From Gorsachius magnificus (lineage: Eukaryota > Chordata > Aves > Pelecaniformes > Ardeidae): 64,000 nucleotides of DNA. Below, piece after piece: positions 11,101 through 26,100 of this stretch (positions are counted from its first letter, which is position 1; every line of letters begins with the position of its first letter). The notes beneath the pieces were generated by a model. That model did no database searches, had not been told where the DNA came from, and worked only from the letters and a program-made list of their open reading frames with translations. The DNA is taken from positions 1,110 to 65,109 of the forward strand of contig CM067095.1 in NCBI GenBank assembly GCA_034008185.1, read 5' to 3'. The translations under genes were made by a program, and so were the position numbers.

Positions 11101-14100
11101 CGTAGGTAGGACACCTTACCTTTTCCCTGTAAGACAAAGCTGTGGATCCTAAGTGTGTCAGCCTGTATGACACCTAGGTTCATGTGTCACACGTGCAATA
11201 CATACGGTACACTTAATTTTACCGACCCCGATGTCCTGACATTCTTTCCACAGAAGGTTCTGAGTGAGATTTTGGAGTCTTTCTCATCTGAATAGCAGCA
11301 CCTGAAAAGGTTTTTAGTTCTTCATCGGGAAAACCTTTGACCCAGGCATTCATTCTGTAGAACACAACTGTGTGCTTTGAATTACGTGCACGGTTGCATT
11401 ATCATAGCCAATACAAACTTCACTGCAGACAAGCAAAGGTACTACTTCCTGGCAGGCCGCAACTCCCTCCCAGTCCCTTGGAGTAGCTATGCAGTCACCA
11501 TACATTAATCCTCAAGGGTCATGGGTGGGATTGTACTTTAGCACACTGGGCAAGAGCCCTAAATGGAAGCAGATGGTTAAATAACAAGCAGTAAGTTCTG
11601 AGTTAACCTTTGCAATAGAAATCCTAGGACAGCATGAAATTACTTTTGTTGTATTCACAGGACTTACCAGCAAAAAAAACCCCAAAAGCCAGAAATTCAC
11701 AGTGCCTGCATATCAAGGTCAACGTCAGCCACCCTGTAATCCTATTAATCCTATAACATCACCTTTGTCTTCCTGCTGTCCCTTTGTTGCTAATTTATCA
11801 TGCCCCTGTCCCCCAGTAATTAAATAGTAAACCTAAGGCTTGCAGATTGCTGCGTATTTGTGCAGTGCACAGCAGAATCCACACTGGTGTAATAAGCACA
11901 AAGTACACACAAATTTTTCCAGTTTATATTCACTGCTACAAGCAAAACAGCCATGCGACTTGGAATGATCTACATATGACAAAAGGTTGCTTAATGAAAC
12001 GTAACTGAGACATTCAGAATTTTCCTTCTCTCAGTGGTGACACTGAAAAGTGTTTTCAACATCAACAGGTTCAAGCAGAAAATCAAAACCAGTGGCTATG
12101 TCGCTAAGGACGGAAAAGCCCACTGCATTTCCCCATTGTTGTATGAGACTGGCTTCATCCCTTTTGAAGTTTCTACAGATGATGGGCTGACATTTCCGTA
12201 CTCTGGAACTTGGTTATCAGGTTACTCACTTAAATATACAGTATCTCTCTTCTTTCCATACTCTTGCTCCACAGATGCAAGATTATATAAGCCTTTTCCT
12301 TTTGATCACTCTTCTTCTTCCTTAACAGGCTGTTTGACCTCATGAAAGTCATTCTTGCTGCCCCTATGTTAATTAATACTTTGAGAGATGAACTTTCACA
12401 GCAATTGAGTTCTGCTGCTATGCAGCAGCAGCATTAACTCATAAAAAGTTCCGTTTAAAAATGAGGTTGATCAAAACAGTTCCCTTTCTGTAGCTACTTC
12501 TATTGGAAAAAAACTGCATCATGGTGGTGTAATCTAAGGACTACAGACATTAGTAAGGGTTGTGTTCTCTCAGCTTCAGCTTACTCTTTTTATATCATGC
12601 GTCCTGTTAGAAAACATACCCAGGGGAAATACTGGTAAATCTTAAATAATATAGTGGCACCTTTTCAGAGCTATGCAAAGCAGAAATGACATTAATCCTT
12701 TTTTTCTGTTCTGTAATGCAGTACATCACAGCAAAGTTTCGGATGGCGAAAAATGTACATTGGTAAATGAGACAAAATGGCAATACTATGGCACCCCCAA
12801 CACTGATGGAAACTTAACTCTTACCTGGACACACCAGGCACTTGCAGCAACCTGCATCAACATAGAAGTCTGGGGATACCAGGAAACAGGTAAAGTAACA
12901 CTTTTCCTACCTGCGCACAAGCCATCATCACATGTGTAACTTATGTGCAGAGTGCTGCACAGTATGCGATCACTTTCACTGAGGCCTCGAGAAGAGATCT
13001 GCAAATATAAATAACTCATGACAATAATGTCAGCTTTTCCTCTGCCTTTGCATTTGGGCGGAGACATCTAATTTCAATCTTGTGGTAACTGTTCTTTTTC
13101 AGTGTCCAAAATTATTTTCTTCCTCTATGTGACAGGTGACAGTTACTCGGAAAATTGGTTGGCCGAATGGAAATATCTTTATACTTTGGCAAGAGAAATC
13201 CCCAATACTGGGAAATTTTCTTTCATCCCCGTACCTGCTAAAGGAAGCTACAGTACATGGGACTTTGGAATTTTGAGAATTACACCCAGCAGCTATTCTG
13301 ATGGGCAGAGGCAAGTACATTGCAACATTTATTTATCATAGGTACCTTACTATTGCTTCCTGCATTAAAGATGCTGTCTCCTTTTATGTTGAAAACTGGG
13401 ACTCGGGCTCCATTTCACATGAAAAAATGGGGAGGGAATTGGAAGGGCAAAAGTGAGAAAAACTCATGGCTCGAGATACAGTTTACTCAATAAAGAGGGC
13501 TGTGGGCATGTAGGAAGTAATGCAAAGGCAATCATTCACCACCTCCCACAAGCAGACCGATGCCCAGTAAGGGCTGCTTTGGATAAACTCCCCTGCAGTT
13601 TTATTGCTGAGCATGATGGTCTGTGGCACGGAATATATCTTCAGTCGGTTTGGGTTGGGTGTCATGGCTGCGTTGCCTTGTAGCCCCTTGCCAACCCCTA
13701 TCCTACTCCCTGGGGGCCAGCATGAGAAACAGAGAAGGCCCTGACATTGTGCAAGCACTGTTTGTCAATAGCTAAAACACTGGTGTGTTACCAGCACTGT
13801 TTTGGTCACAAATCTAAACCATGTCACCATACTGCCTGCTATGAAGAAAATTACTCCACCCCAGCCAAAGCCAGTACCCTCGGCAAACTAGGACCTGCCA
13901 ATTTCTTCTGTCACAACTGTGGAGGAGGCTCTAATTGTGGAACTTTTGTCACTGCAGCCACAGGCCTTCCTCTGCAGTTTTTTGGGTTTTTTTCTATTTT
14001 GTACGCAGGCCTTTGCATTCCTACAAACGTTATGCCCACTTCCTTTAATTTCATTGTATATTACCCCATATTTTTTTGTGATTTACCTCTGTAAGTGCTC

Positions 14101-17100
14101 CATATATATATTCTGAGCTTGGGTAGATGTTCCTTCATAATTCTTCCGTGTCTGCAGTTTTTGATGTAGATGGTGTAGCCCCTGTGAATACATAAATACC
14201 ACCTCTTCAGTGTTAGAACATATTACTAATATATCACAATCTTTTTTAGCATTTAGGAGTCGCTAACCACAGAAGGGTAACTTTTTCTCTTTCTAGAGCT
14301 TTTTTTTATTACACTTAGTGTATGATATTTTTTCATGGGTGGAGAGCAGAGTAGCCTTGGAACATTTCAAGGATTCTTAATTGTTTCTCCCCGTCTATTG
14401 CCATCGGGCCTGATACTACTGGGTTAGGTTTTGTTAGAGAATATAGATGTTCTTCATTCTGGCCTAAATGGAACTATAATGTGAAAAGGCATGAGTAGAA
14501 AACCTGTCCCTAAAAAGATCCATGTAAGCCAGAATAACAAATGCTAAAATGTATTCTGATTATGGCATACTTGCTGCATGCTGTCATGTCACCTTCTAAA
14601 TTAGGAAAATTGTATTTGCTGTAACTTTGCAGAAAAAAGAAAGCACTGGCCTGTGTAATGAAATAACAACTTGCAAGTTGAAAGATTCTTCATAATTATA
14701 GTTAGTGATTAAGGCACAGTGTTACTGTCAAAACAGTACTTATTCAGCTATCCGATCTATTTTTTGGCTCTTTTTTTTTTTTCCAGCAACATTCCATCTG
14801 TGTGGAGCCCAGAGCATGCATTGGCTTGGCACCTTGGGAAAGACTTCAGAAATGACCCAAATGCATGGGCAACTGCAAAATGTATAGAGTGGGACAGAAA
14901 GGAGGAGAAGCTTCCAAACTTCATGGAAGAAATTATAGATTGCCCTTGCACCTTGGCACAGGCAAGAGCTGACACTGGCAGGTTCCACGTAAGTTATTAA
15001 TTGATCCCTTTGGCTGATTATGGTTCCAAGTAGAAGTGTAGGGAATGCCATACTCCACACACACCCCTGCTCCCTCTATAAAAGCCATTACAAGAAAATG
15101 AAATTATATTTAAATTTGCACAAGTATCATGTCAAATGGCAGAGACAGATACAGATTATCCAGATAGCATGAATAAAAAAAAGTGCCTGTAGGACACCAG
15201 GTGGAAATCACCTTCAAACAGGGAATTAAGACAGTAGTTCCAGTGGTAGACAGAAAACACTCAGGGAGGGCAGTGAGCTCTGCAGGGCTGGAAGCAGGGA
15301 TGTCTTCTTCAAGATTCTCCAAGATGGCAGTCTGTGTTTGTAGGCAATATTCCATGCTGAAAGAAGCAGGCCACATTTCTGCCTAGTAGATCATAATTTG
15401 CTGCAAACCCTTCTGCCTTGTACCTCAGAGCTCAAGTCCACAGCTGTAATCCATTATTTCCTGTCTCCTGCTTCCTTCCTCCTTCTCAGCTTCACTGTTA
15501 ACAAGGAGCTGACCAAAGCTAAGAAATCAATTGCCATTTAGTCTACGCTTTTACTTACAGTGCTGATCTGAGGACCAGATAGGGTAACTTCCTCTCCTAT
15601 TTATGATACCAAATGGTGGCAGTGTGTTTACGCATATTAAAAAAACCAAAACATAATTTTGTTACTATCTTCTCCTGGTTATGAAGCTCCAAATATTATC
15701 TGTATTTTAAATGATACAGTTAAAAGCACATGAAGAAAAAATATTAGATCTACTGCACTTCCTCTGTCCAAGAACATAGGACAAAAGTTAAGTTTAGTCT
15801 GGCGTAAATCTGTGTTTGTTACGCACTTATTGAATTCCCCATCTAGCTGCATCTGTTCTTCAAGGTCTGTTGTAATAAATTGCAAAACAGTCAGGCTAGA
15901 CTAACATGTTGCTCCAACCACTTCAGTATTAAATTCACCAGTTTTCCTATCATTCCATCTAACTCAACACACAGACACAACCAGTTCATTTAGACTTTAC
16001 ACACGCATCAAAGACAAAGGGTGAGGAGAAGATATAAAAAAGACATAGAAAGGACAATGGGGAAAGAACCCCATTAAGTGTGAGCATTGATCTTTTTTTC
16101 AGACAGATTATGGCTGTGACATTGAAAAGGGAAGTGTGTGTACTTACCACCCTGGTGCTGTGCATTGTGTAAGAGCCATTCAAGCCAGGTAAAGAAAATT
16201 TGTTAAACTTGCATTTTTTTTATGACTTGTTCCACCTCAGAGAAGGTCACAGAAATCACAAAGGTCTCTGTACTCTCAGGTTCATAGCAACCTCTTATTC
16301 ACTTGTTGTCCCTCATTGCCGAGATGAAGTTAAGGCCTCAGATTTAATAAACAGTTAATTGCACTGTGCTAAACTTTAGGATACCTAAACAAGCACTAAT
16401 GTCTAAACCAGATTTGATTAGGCCTAATTAAGCCTTTCCTGTGTTGTCTACTTAAGTTCAACAAGTAATTCTTTGCACTCTATCAGAACAATTTTAGAGA
16501 GTGCTATGTTTGTGTAGCTATGAGGCCTACAGAACTTCCTTACAGCCTTGGTTAAAAACCCCGCCCTCCCAATCCCTAATCTAGTCTGATTAATAAGAAT
16601 AGAGAGGGGCCAGGAGGGGAAGTCTAACTGGGAGGTATCATCGCTGGACATCATATAAAGCTTGGCAACCAAAGCATTTAGCTATATCCATAAGAAGGCA
16701 ATAGGTAACCTCTAAGTACGAATGGACTTCACAGAGCTGAACGATGACTTTCTTCTCACCGCTTTTCTCGACCAGTCCTCAGTATGCTGCAGGACAGCAG
16801 TGTTGCTACGACTCCACGGGGACCCAAATGCTCACACATGACTCCCTAGGAGGCAGCACACCTGATCGAGGCCATGACTGGGGTTCACCACCTTTCATGA
16901 AGCCTCCCCGGATCCCTGGATTTTCCCACTGGCTTTATGATGTCATCAGCTTCTATTACTGCTGCCTGTGGTCTGATAATTGTCACTTCTATATGAAAAG
17001 GCGGCCCTCCAGTGACTGCAGGATGTATCGCCCACCTCGAGCTGGTAAGGCCTTCAGAATTCCAATATGAAGTGTAGCTTTTTGCTATGATGTTGGCTTT

Positions 17101-20100
17101 TAGAATGTTTGTATATGTATGTATGTCAGTTGACAATGGCGACGGTACAATCTCCTGTGGAAAATTTCCATGGAAGGTTTCTATTGATCTATCAGTGCCA
17201 AAATCTTTATGTGGTTTTTAATCGTCCTGCAAGGTTTTCTTCTGTTGAGTATCTCATTAAGCCCTGGAACCTAAGGGGCCAAAGTTTAGTAGTCAATTCT
17301 CATGACTTCCTATCATCAGTGGGCACTTTCTCAGAAAGAAGAGGGTTAGGGATGGTTAGTGACGGCTTGGCAGTAGCTAGAAAAGTTGTCATGCTGAAAA
17401 ATGCTACTCATCTCAAATATGGAAGTTTTACCATTTACAAGTGTGTCTATTGTTACTGCCCCTTGCTTTTAAGTAGTCTTTAAGTCTTGCCATATTGCTA
17501 TTGCTGCCACATGTCTTGCCGCCTTCTATGCTGCTGGGGTGCTGAGGTGTCCAGCAGGATTGTGGCCTCCCATAAAGAAGGAAAATGCAAAGAGGCAGTG
17601 GTTTGCCTCAGGCACAAAGGAGAAAACTGTAGAGGGCACTGGAGGAGGTAGCTAGGATGTCATGTGACACAACACGAGACTCTCCCAGGATTAGCAATAG
17701 CAGAGAGTGAAAGTCTTTCCTGATTTCCCCCATCAAATTTTCCTGTCTGGGAGCAACAAAGGAATAGGGAGCTGGGAGCCAAGTGTGATAATAAGGTTGG
17801 AAGGGCAAGGTCCTTGCCAGCCCATGGCCCAGTCCTGAGCAAGGTGAGCAGGGTGGACATGATGATGGCAGCAACAGTCAGCTGAGAGTCCAGATCTCCA
17901 GATGGTGGTGATGAGGCAGGCCTGAAGGAAAACTGAGAAGTCACTCTGCTGGACATGGTCAAAGATCTGGTCCAATGATGGTAACCAGGGCGAGACACAG
18001 TCCAGCGATTGTTGGGCAAGTCCATAGTGACAAGGCATGCCCAAGGACAAGCCAGAAAGTCAGTCAAAGGTCTGCATGCGGATCAATGGGGTTCATGGCC
18101 AGACACAGGCATGGCTGTGTTAAGAGATGGAGACGAGCACACCTATGACATAGCTCAGGCAGGGACTGAAGTCCCGAGCCTGAGCTTAGCTGAGCCTGTG
18201 GGCAAGGGGTATAGGTAGAGGGCCTGGTGAGATTGGTCAGTGCAATTAAGGCCTACGAGTGTGCTCAGGGCCCTGACAGTTCCACTACGGGAAAGAAAGG
18301 CTACAACATGCCTCTCTTAGGCAAAGGCATGTTGATGAGGGATGTGAAGCCCATGGTCTTTCCAAGATGTCCAAATGTACTTATGCCATTACATCCATCT
18401 CTCAAACATGACAAAAATCCATCATGCAGCTCTAACTAAGCACTGCAGATGCTCGTCTTTCTCCTAGAAAGTATATGCCAAACCGCTTGTGCTACTGCAC
18501 AGCCAGAAGAGTGTTTGTTGATCTTGTGCAAGCCTAAGCTTCTGAGAAAACTCACCCTCAAATGCCATAGAACCCTCTGCAGAGATCTTAATGCTACAGT
18601 CTTCTGAGAGCATGCCAAAGATAGATGCAGTGCAAAATCAGCTCAAACAAAAAAAATTCACCTACCTTGGTACTTATAGAACTCTCCTGGCTTAAACACC
18701 TCATCTGCCCGATGTGGAGAAATTACTTGAACCTATCACTCAGGGGCAGGCCTTCTTTACTGTGGTTTTCTGTCATCAGTGTTTGTTTGCTACATGCATT
18801 TTGGTCTGAAAATCCCAAGTAAATGCACTAACTGCTGAGGAGGAAAAAAAGATGGCCTTCTTTCCCTTGTTCTAATGAACCTGATTTATGGAGGGGATTC
18901 TTCCTCTAGGGAAAGATTGAGAGAGACAATGATCCAAAAATATTTAACAATGGAGTGGTTAAGGACCTACCTGTCACATAGATGTCCTTAGTCATTGAGA
19001 GTCATACCTCAGATAAGATAACACACCTTCAACTTTTTTTGCTGGAGGGGAGGGGGCCTTCTGATCTCTGACTGATCTAAAATACAAGACCAAGGATATC
19101 TGCTGGACTCCAGAGAAGCGCTGGGGCTGAGGATCACTGCCATCTCTCTCTGTTCAGGCCAGATGAGATTTCAAAGCCCCATCCCGTTTCTCTGACTGTC
19201 ACTTCCAGCTACATTTGGAAGCTCTCTGGTGAGCTGCTTCTGGAATAGCCCTGTGTTCATGTCCAATTCTCCCCCATACCTTGCGTGCAAATCAGGTCTC
19301 TAGCCTGACAGCAAGGATTCTCTTAGGGGGTCTACCAGTTAAGCACTGCTGCCCATAACAGCCTTTTAAAGGGCAGCCCTAAATGTTGGCTGATGAAGAT
19401 GAGAGTAACTGGAATGACATTTCTCACTGGTCCCACAGTGCTGTTCAAGGTTGTCATGGCTGTTCCTCATGTCGTATTTACCATGGATCAGCCTTGCATT
19501 TTTTCCTTCGTTTAAATGTCATTCTTTGGATCACCACAATGAGATTTTTTTTTTTTCTCATGAACCTAAGAAGAGGAGTAATGGGTTGTGGGTTTTGCTT
19601 GTTCTTATTTCTCTTTTTGCTTTTGAAAACAGCATCTGCTTTTGGGGATCCTCACTTCCTCACATTTGATGGTCTGAACTTCACCTTCAAAGGCCAAGGA
19701 GAATACACGTTGATAGAGTCTGATCTCACATCCCTAAGAGTGCAAGGGAGGACACAACAGGCACACTTTCCCAATGGTAAGCTGGTAAGAGAGGAAGCAG
19801 TGATGACAAGTAATATCTGCTTGATTTGCACTTTACAGCATTCCTCCTACCTTCTCTAGTCTTCTCCTTTTTGGGCCATTTGTGAAAGGTCAACATTTTT
19901 AAGGTAATCAGAAGGCAGACAAAATAACTTCCTAATCAAAGATTATTTGCTAGTTTTATTGGGTATGAGTAATAGAAGTGTAAGGTTTTCTGTTGTGTTT
20001 AAGAGCTCAAGAAAGCAATTCTCATTTCTGTCCATGCCCATTCACATCTATAAGGAAACGTAAGGTCAGTTCTAGGAATCCGTCAACAGCCCTAGCTCCC

Positions 20101-23100
20101 AGCTGATGCATTTTGGTGGTATTTTAGCTGAAAATTAATAGAAAGCAGGTAAGTGCATATGTTGACGGAGAAAAAATGTCCCAGAAGGAGCTGAGAAAAC
20201 ATACTTTGGATGGGGAAAAAATTCTTTCTGAGCACCTCAAGCCACCAGAACAGTACAGGAGGTCTGGTGATAAGTTGATTAAGGGGGTCATTTTTTTTAT
20301 TCAAAGGGCCTGATTCTTCTGGTATTTTGGCTTGTTTGTAAAGCAAAACCAAGGGCAGAAGCTTTCTGGAGGTATCCGTGGCCTTCATCATTTGAATGGG
20401 CAGGTCGCAAGCCAGCCTGTAAGAAGGACATTGTCATACACCTGCATTTTAAAATGAGGGAAAAATAGAGTAGGAAGCAGCAGAATGGGATCATGCTTCT
20501 CATGACAACCTGAAAAGCCTTATGTCAGATACTTTTGTTTATGCTTTTTCTGTCTCTAGTGCTATTTTACAGTGCATAAAATAGCAGGCTTGCCTCAGGA
20601 AAGAATATTCCAGCTGGCCTCAGGGATGCACTTCAAGGATTTGGTACTTCTGGTAGAATTGTAAGGATGGACTAGAAATTGCCTGTGTGTTTCAGCACCC
20701 ACGGAGACATGAATGCTTATACTGAATATCACATTGGATAGGATGGAGATTATAAAGGAAATATTTTGCCTTTGAATAGATTTTACTGTGTTTGTGGTAG
20801 AAGTGGCAATGAGTCACCGAGCAGTTCATTCTGAAGATCAGTTTCTTAAATTTTTGTTCATTATGTTTCCTTTTTCTGTCATGCCCTCCCTGAAATTATC
20901 TTCGATTTTCCCAGGCCTTACTCACAGGACTGTATGTGCAAGAAGATCAACCAGTCTTCTTACATAACTCAGCCACTGCCATTGGGATGAAGAATTTAGA
21001 ATTTCCAGACTTTTTTAGCATTAAACATTTTGCTTTCAATATACTATACTGGTAGGAGACTTATACTGTGGGGTTTTATGTGACTTATATGCTTAGCAAT
21101 TCCCTCAAATACAAATAAACATATTTAATTATTTTTAGGACATATCTGGCTTTTTTTTCCCCTGTATCATTATAACCTTCCATATTTACTTTATATCATG
21201 TTGGGTATTTTGTTTTGGTTTTTTTTTTTATTTGAAAGGAACTGGGGCTCAGGTGACAGGCTTCTCTGCAGTGGCCATGCAGGAGAACAACTCTGATGTG
21301 ATCGAAGTACGCTACTCAGAGGATTTGAATCTGGAGGTCCTGTTGAACCAGAAGGTCATCAACTTCTCTGAGCAAAGTTGGATGGACCTGAAGGGTTAGT
21401 TACAAATATCAGCCTTGTAAGCTATTGTACTCCCATGGAGCCCATGCATAGTTAAAAATATCTCTAGACGCATGTGTTTCAACTTTTCACCATCCTTTTG
21501 TGAAACAAGCTACATGTTGCTCCAAAAATTTTGTAAGGAGTGACCTTGGTGAAAGAAATTGAGAGCATGGTGGAGAATGCCCTTTCCATCCAATTTGCCT
21601 ACCTGACTCTGTTTTTGTACTAGCCCAGTGCATGGATCCCTCTGGCCTTTGAGAGTGATGACAAGCTACAGTATGGGCAGGAATATAGCCACCAGAATTA
21701 TGGGCTCCACATCTTCTTCCAAGTAGCCACGGATCAAGCATGCTACAGAGAAGCACACCACAGCTATCTGTGTTCCCATGGAGAGGTGTAGCAGGGAGTC
21801 ATGGTTCAGTTGAGCGTATCAGAACTTGCAACCTTCCTGCTTCTCATCAGCATTACTGGCAGTTAGCCGAGCTGTAACTGGAAGCACCTATGCTGTGTCC
21901 AGGAAGAGGCAGAGTCATCTGATTTGCCAGTAGGCTGGATTGTGGCATGTTCTCCTCTCCCAGAATGTCCAAATAACATAAATGACAACCAACACCTGCT
22001 GCTTGCTTGAACTATCCGTGTTGTGAGAAGAGTATGAAGGGGTGACATACAATCCTGGCAATGGCAGCAAAGTGTTTTAACAGGTAGCTTCAATGCCCAT
22101 GTCTTCTATGTCCTCTTTCAGGGGCTTGTACAGCAATGGTTTTCCTTCTCATCCTGTGGAGGGTGAATGGAATGAAAAACTCCTTACTCCACATTCTGCT
22201 TTGAGCTTACTGCATCTGATGCGATGAAGCCTACCTAGCAAAATGAAGTAGAGTAAAATATAACTGAAATATATACTAAAACATAACTGAATTTCACATT
22301 TACCTATCAGGAGTTCTCTTGATTGGTCCGATGTTATTCCCTTATTCTTCTGCCAAAAAGATGGAAACATTGACTATTTTTACCTCCGGGGGTGTGATCA
22401 TTTGATTAGTCTTTAATATAATCTGACAAATACTCTAAACATTACTAGGATTTTAACAGTAAGCCTCTATTCAGCAGAGGAAGTTTTCTGTGGCTAGCAA
22501 TTAGTATGCCTCAAATGGCCAGAAAATATGATGAAGAGCAGAGGGAAGGCTACATTGACAAGGAACTGCAGAAGCAAAGAGGTGCAGGAAGGAAAAAAAA
22601 ATGGAAGGGACAGGCTTGGAGAAGAGGCCATATGAGAGAGGTCTTGACAAGACAACCAAGAAGCAGAGGAAACCTGTGACCACTGAGAGCAGTGCTTCCA
22701 GCTCAGAGCCCCTCTCTGATGTCATCATCTCGTATCTTAAAGCTTCTGCTCTGGGACACTGGCAGAAGGCAGTGCAGCTTGTATCAACTGTGGGCCTTTT
22801 TTTGCTACTACTCTGTAGTAGCCATCTTAGCACAGCTGCAGGTATGAAGGTGTGGCCTCCCTTTAAATGCTTCTCAGAATGTAGCCCAGAGTGAGGAAGG
22901 GAAGAAAAGCCTTATGAAAAATGGTTAAAATTGAAGACAAAACAATCTGTTCACTATGGATGATTAGATATTTTTTTCTCTTCCTCTCATTGTTATAGGT
23001 CTCTTTCTCCATTCTAATGATCAGAAATTCACAGTGATGTTCTCTTCTGGGTCTGGAGTGGAAATATGGGGAAGCGGAGGATTTCTGACCTTAACAGTTC

Positions 23101-26100
23101 TGCTCCCAGAGAAGTTTATGAATCACACACAGGGTCTCTTTGGGGTAATGAATGGCAATACAGAGGATGAGTATACCTTCAAGAATAAAACCACCATGTC
23201 AGTTCATGCAAGTCCCCAGCAGTTGTTTGAGTTTGGAGCTAACTGTAAGTAATTTCTCTGGTCTATTATTACATTTTCTTTACAAATTCAAAACAGTTTG
23301 TGATTTTCAGACTAGCAAATTAAGTCTGTGCTAAGCAACCTATACTGGGGGAATGCTTGAAGACAGAACCACAATGGAGCATCCTGTGCTTTGTTCTGCC
23401 AAGAGTCAGAGCTTGTATTTCACAGCTTACACTTTCAGAATTCCATCTACTATGGTCAGCTGAACCAGACTAAAGTGTTGCAGAAGTATAGCAATCTTTT
23501 GTCAGCTATCTTTTTCCAGATTATTAGCAATGTTTCCATCGAGTACCATGCCGACAATTTAAAAAATCATGTATTAAATCACAATTTAATAATTGTCCCT
23601 TTTAAAAAAGAGGGGGGGGGTGTATGAGAGAATGGCTGCTTTCATTTAATGAAAGTGGTTAGGCTGCCATATCTAGCCTGCAGCATTAGACTGGTCAGAA
23701 TTCCTCCTGACATCACATTAAGAGATGGGCCAGAAACATGATACAAAATACCCTCTGGCTACCAGTTGATCTCTGAATCAAGCACAGCGAAGCCATACTC
23801 CAGGATTCAGATCATACTGAAAAGTCTCACTGTTCCCACTTCAGGAAGTTTCTGATTTAGTAGAGTGAAAGCAAAAAGCAGGGCCATGGCAGACATGATA
23901 ATTTTAGGGACCACAGGATCAGGATTTGTGTTGCTTGTAATGCTTGGCTTAGCTAGTTCTGTCTGAGGTACTTCTTTATCACCATTTTGCCAGCAGGCAT
24001 CTAAAACCATCTTTATGTAAAATCACAGATACAACATTATTTGGATCTAATTTTAAGTAACACCAGCTTAACCAAACACTAACTTCAGTACTAAGTTAAG
24101 ATGCTGCATATGAAAAAGAAAATAATCTTGAATGGAAGGAAGCTGTAGGGTTTTATAGATCTCTTACAGCTCTAGCTATGTAAATAAGCACTTGGATTAT
24201 TAGCAGAAGGTGGTCTGTAGGTCTGCCGGCAATGTTACATATGAATCTCTCTCTCTGTCTCCCAAGGGGCTGTTGAAAACGGAACTTCTCTCTTTACTTA
24301 TGACACGGAGTTCTTACTGAACAATTTCTTTTATGGGGAAAAGCACAATGCTTCCTTTCTGCCCGTGTTCTTTCCTTACGAAGACCCTGCTGATCCCTTG
24401 GTGAAAGAGATGATCTCACTCTGTGACTCTGACCCGTTCTGCAGATTCGATGTCCTGACAACAAGAAGCCTTCAAGTGGGAAGTTCCACAAGACTATCTC
24501 ATCAGAATCACAAGCTGCTGGTAGAAAATCTAGAGCCAGGTGATACAACATTCCACAAAGCATCCATCACTACAGTTCTTTCTGCAGGGCATCTAAATAG
24601 TTAACACTGTTTGAGAAGGCTTTGCTCAGCTGTAGGTTCACACACCTGTAAACACTCTTGTTATGAGGAGTTGTCCTTGTACCAGGAAAACTCTGTGCTG
24701 GTAGGATACTTAGACAAACACAAAATAAATCTCTTTCCATTTCTTCCACTACTACCCTGATCTTCATTTTCTATGTCTTCACCTGTCTTCCTCAGATTTA
24801 AAAACTAAAAAAAAAAAAAAATAAATCAGAAAGTATTGTCTTTCAGTTAGCCTAAAAATCTTTGTCTTTCCATAAGTTGTCACTAAAACGCCATTTGAAT
24901 CATTGTGATGGAGATTTGCTAGTTCAAATCCAAAATACATTAACCAGATGTGTCTCTTTTACTAGTGATCTCTTGCGGCTGGCTGGATCATCCAACCAAC
25001 GGAAGAAAGAATGGAACTAACTACCTGCTGGGTTCAACCATCCGTTTCATCTGCAATCAGGGCTATGAACTCACTGGGTCAAAGGAAAGAATTTGCCAAG
25101 TGATGGGGGCCTGGTCTGGAGACACACCCAGTTGCGTCCTGAGAACAGGTCTGTTTCCTTTTAAAAGTTACAAATTGACCGTAAAAAATCATTATCATAA
25201 ACAAGGCAACCTCAGTATACAATGATGGCCCTTGACAAAAGCAACTTCTGTTACTTGGGAAGACATTGGACACGAGATCCCTGGATTTCTAGAAAGATTA
25301 ATGTTCAAACCTAAATAACAGGTGATTTATGGTGTGTTGTTTTTTTTTTTAATTTCACGTATCTACTTGTTCTAAGGGTTTAGGGCTACATGATTCCCTT
25401 TCTCTCGGTTTGGCTGAAAGGAACTGTTAGGCATGCTTCTTGAGTGTATGACCTGAAATAAATTTCAAACTCAGTCTTAGAAAAACAGTAAAGGATAGCA
25501 CTTAGCTAAAAATTACAAAAAGAACTACAAAAAGAAGCCTTATTTACACTGTTTTCATGTAATTTCCTTATGTAAATGTAATGTTCTTTTAGCAGTGTTA
25601 TAAATCTTTAATCTATGCATACACACATACACATAAAGAACTAGAGATTATTGAAATCCTTTAGTATCCACACAATTTGAGCTATTTTTCAAGTATAAAT
25701 GATGGCACAACCCCCAAGCATTTATTGCCATCCTTCGTTCTGTCATCGCTAACACAGTTTTAACTTTCTTTGCAACTAACTGGGGCAAACATATATCCAG
25801 TCTGAGCCATCTGAGGGGTGGGAGATATTCAAAAGCCGTCAGGAATGGTCCTGGAAAACTGACTCTGGGTGGCACTGCTTGAAGAGGGGAACTGGACAAG
25901 ATGACCTCCAGAGGTCCCTTCCTACCTCAACTGTTCTGCCATTCTGTAATTCAAGAGCAGACACAGCCCTCGCTTGTTGAAGGCTTCCACTCTTTTGTTC
26001 TAAAAGATTAGATTATCTCAAAACATAATGTATTACTCTATGGCAGTAAAACTGTCAATGATGTAATAGTATTTAGTATAAATAACACAAATGTATTACT

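Noticed and set aside
12034..12068. In-frame upstream extension of SUSD2 exon 3
   Set aside because: The human alignment and the phase from exon 2 both place the acceptor at ATCAACAG (12068).
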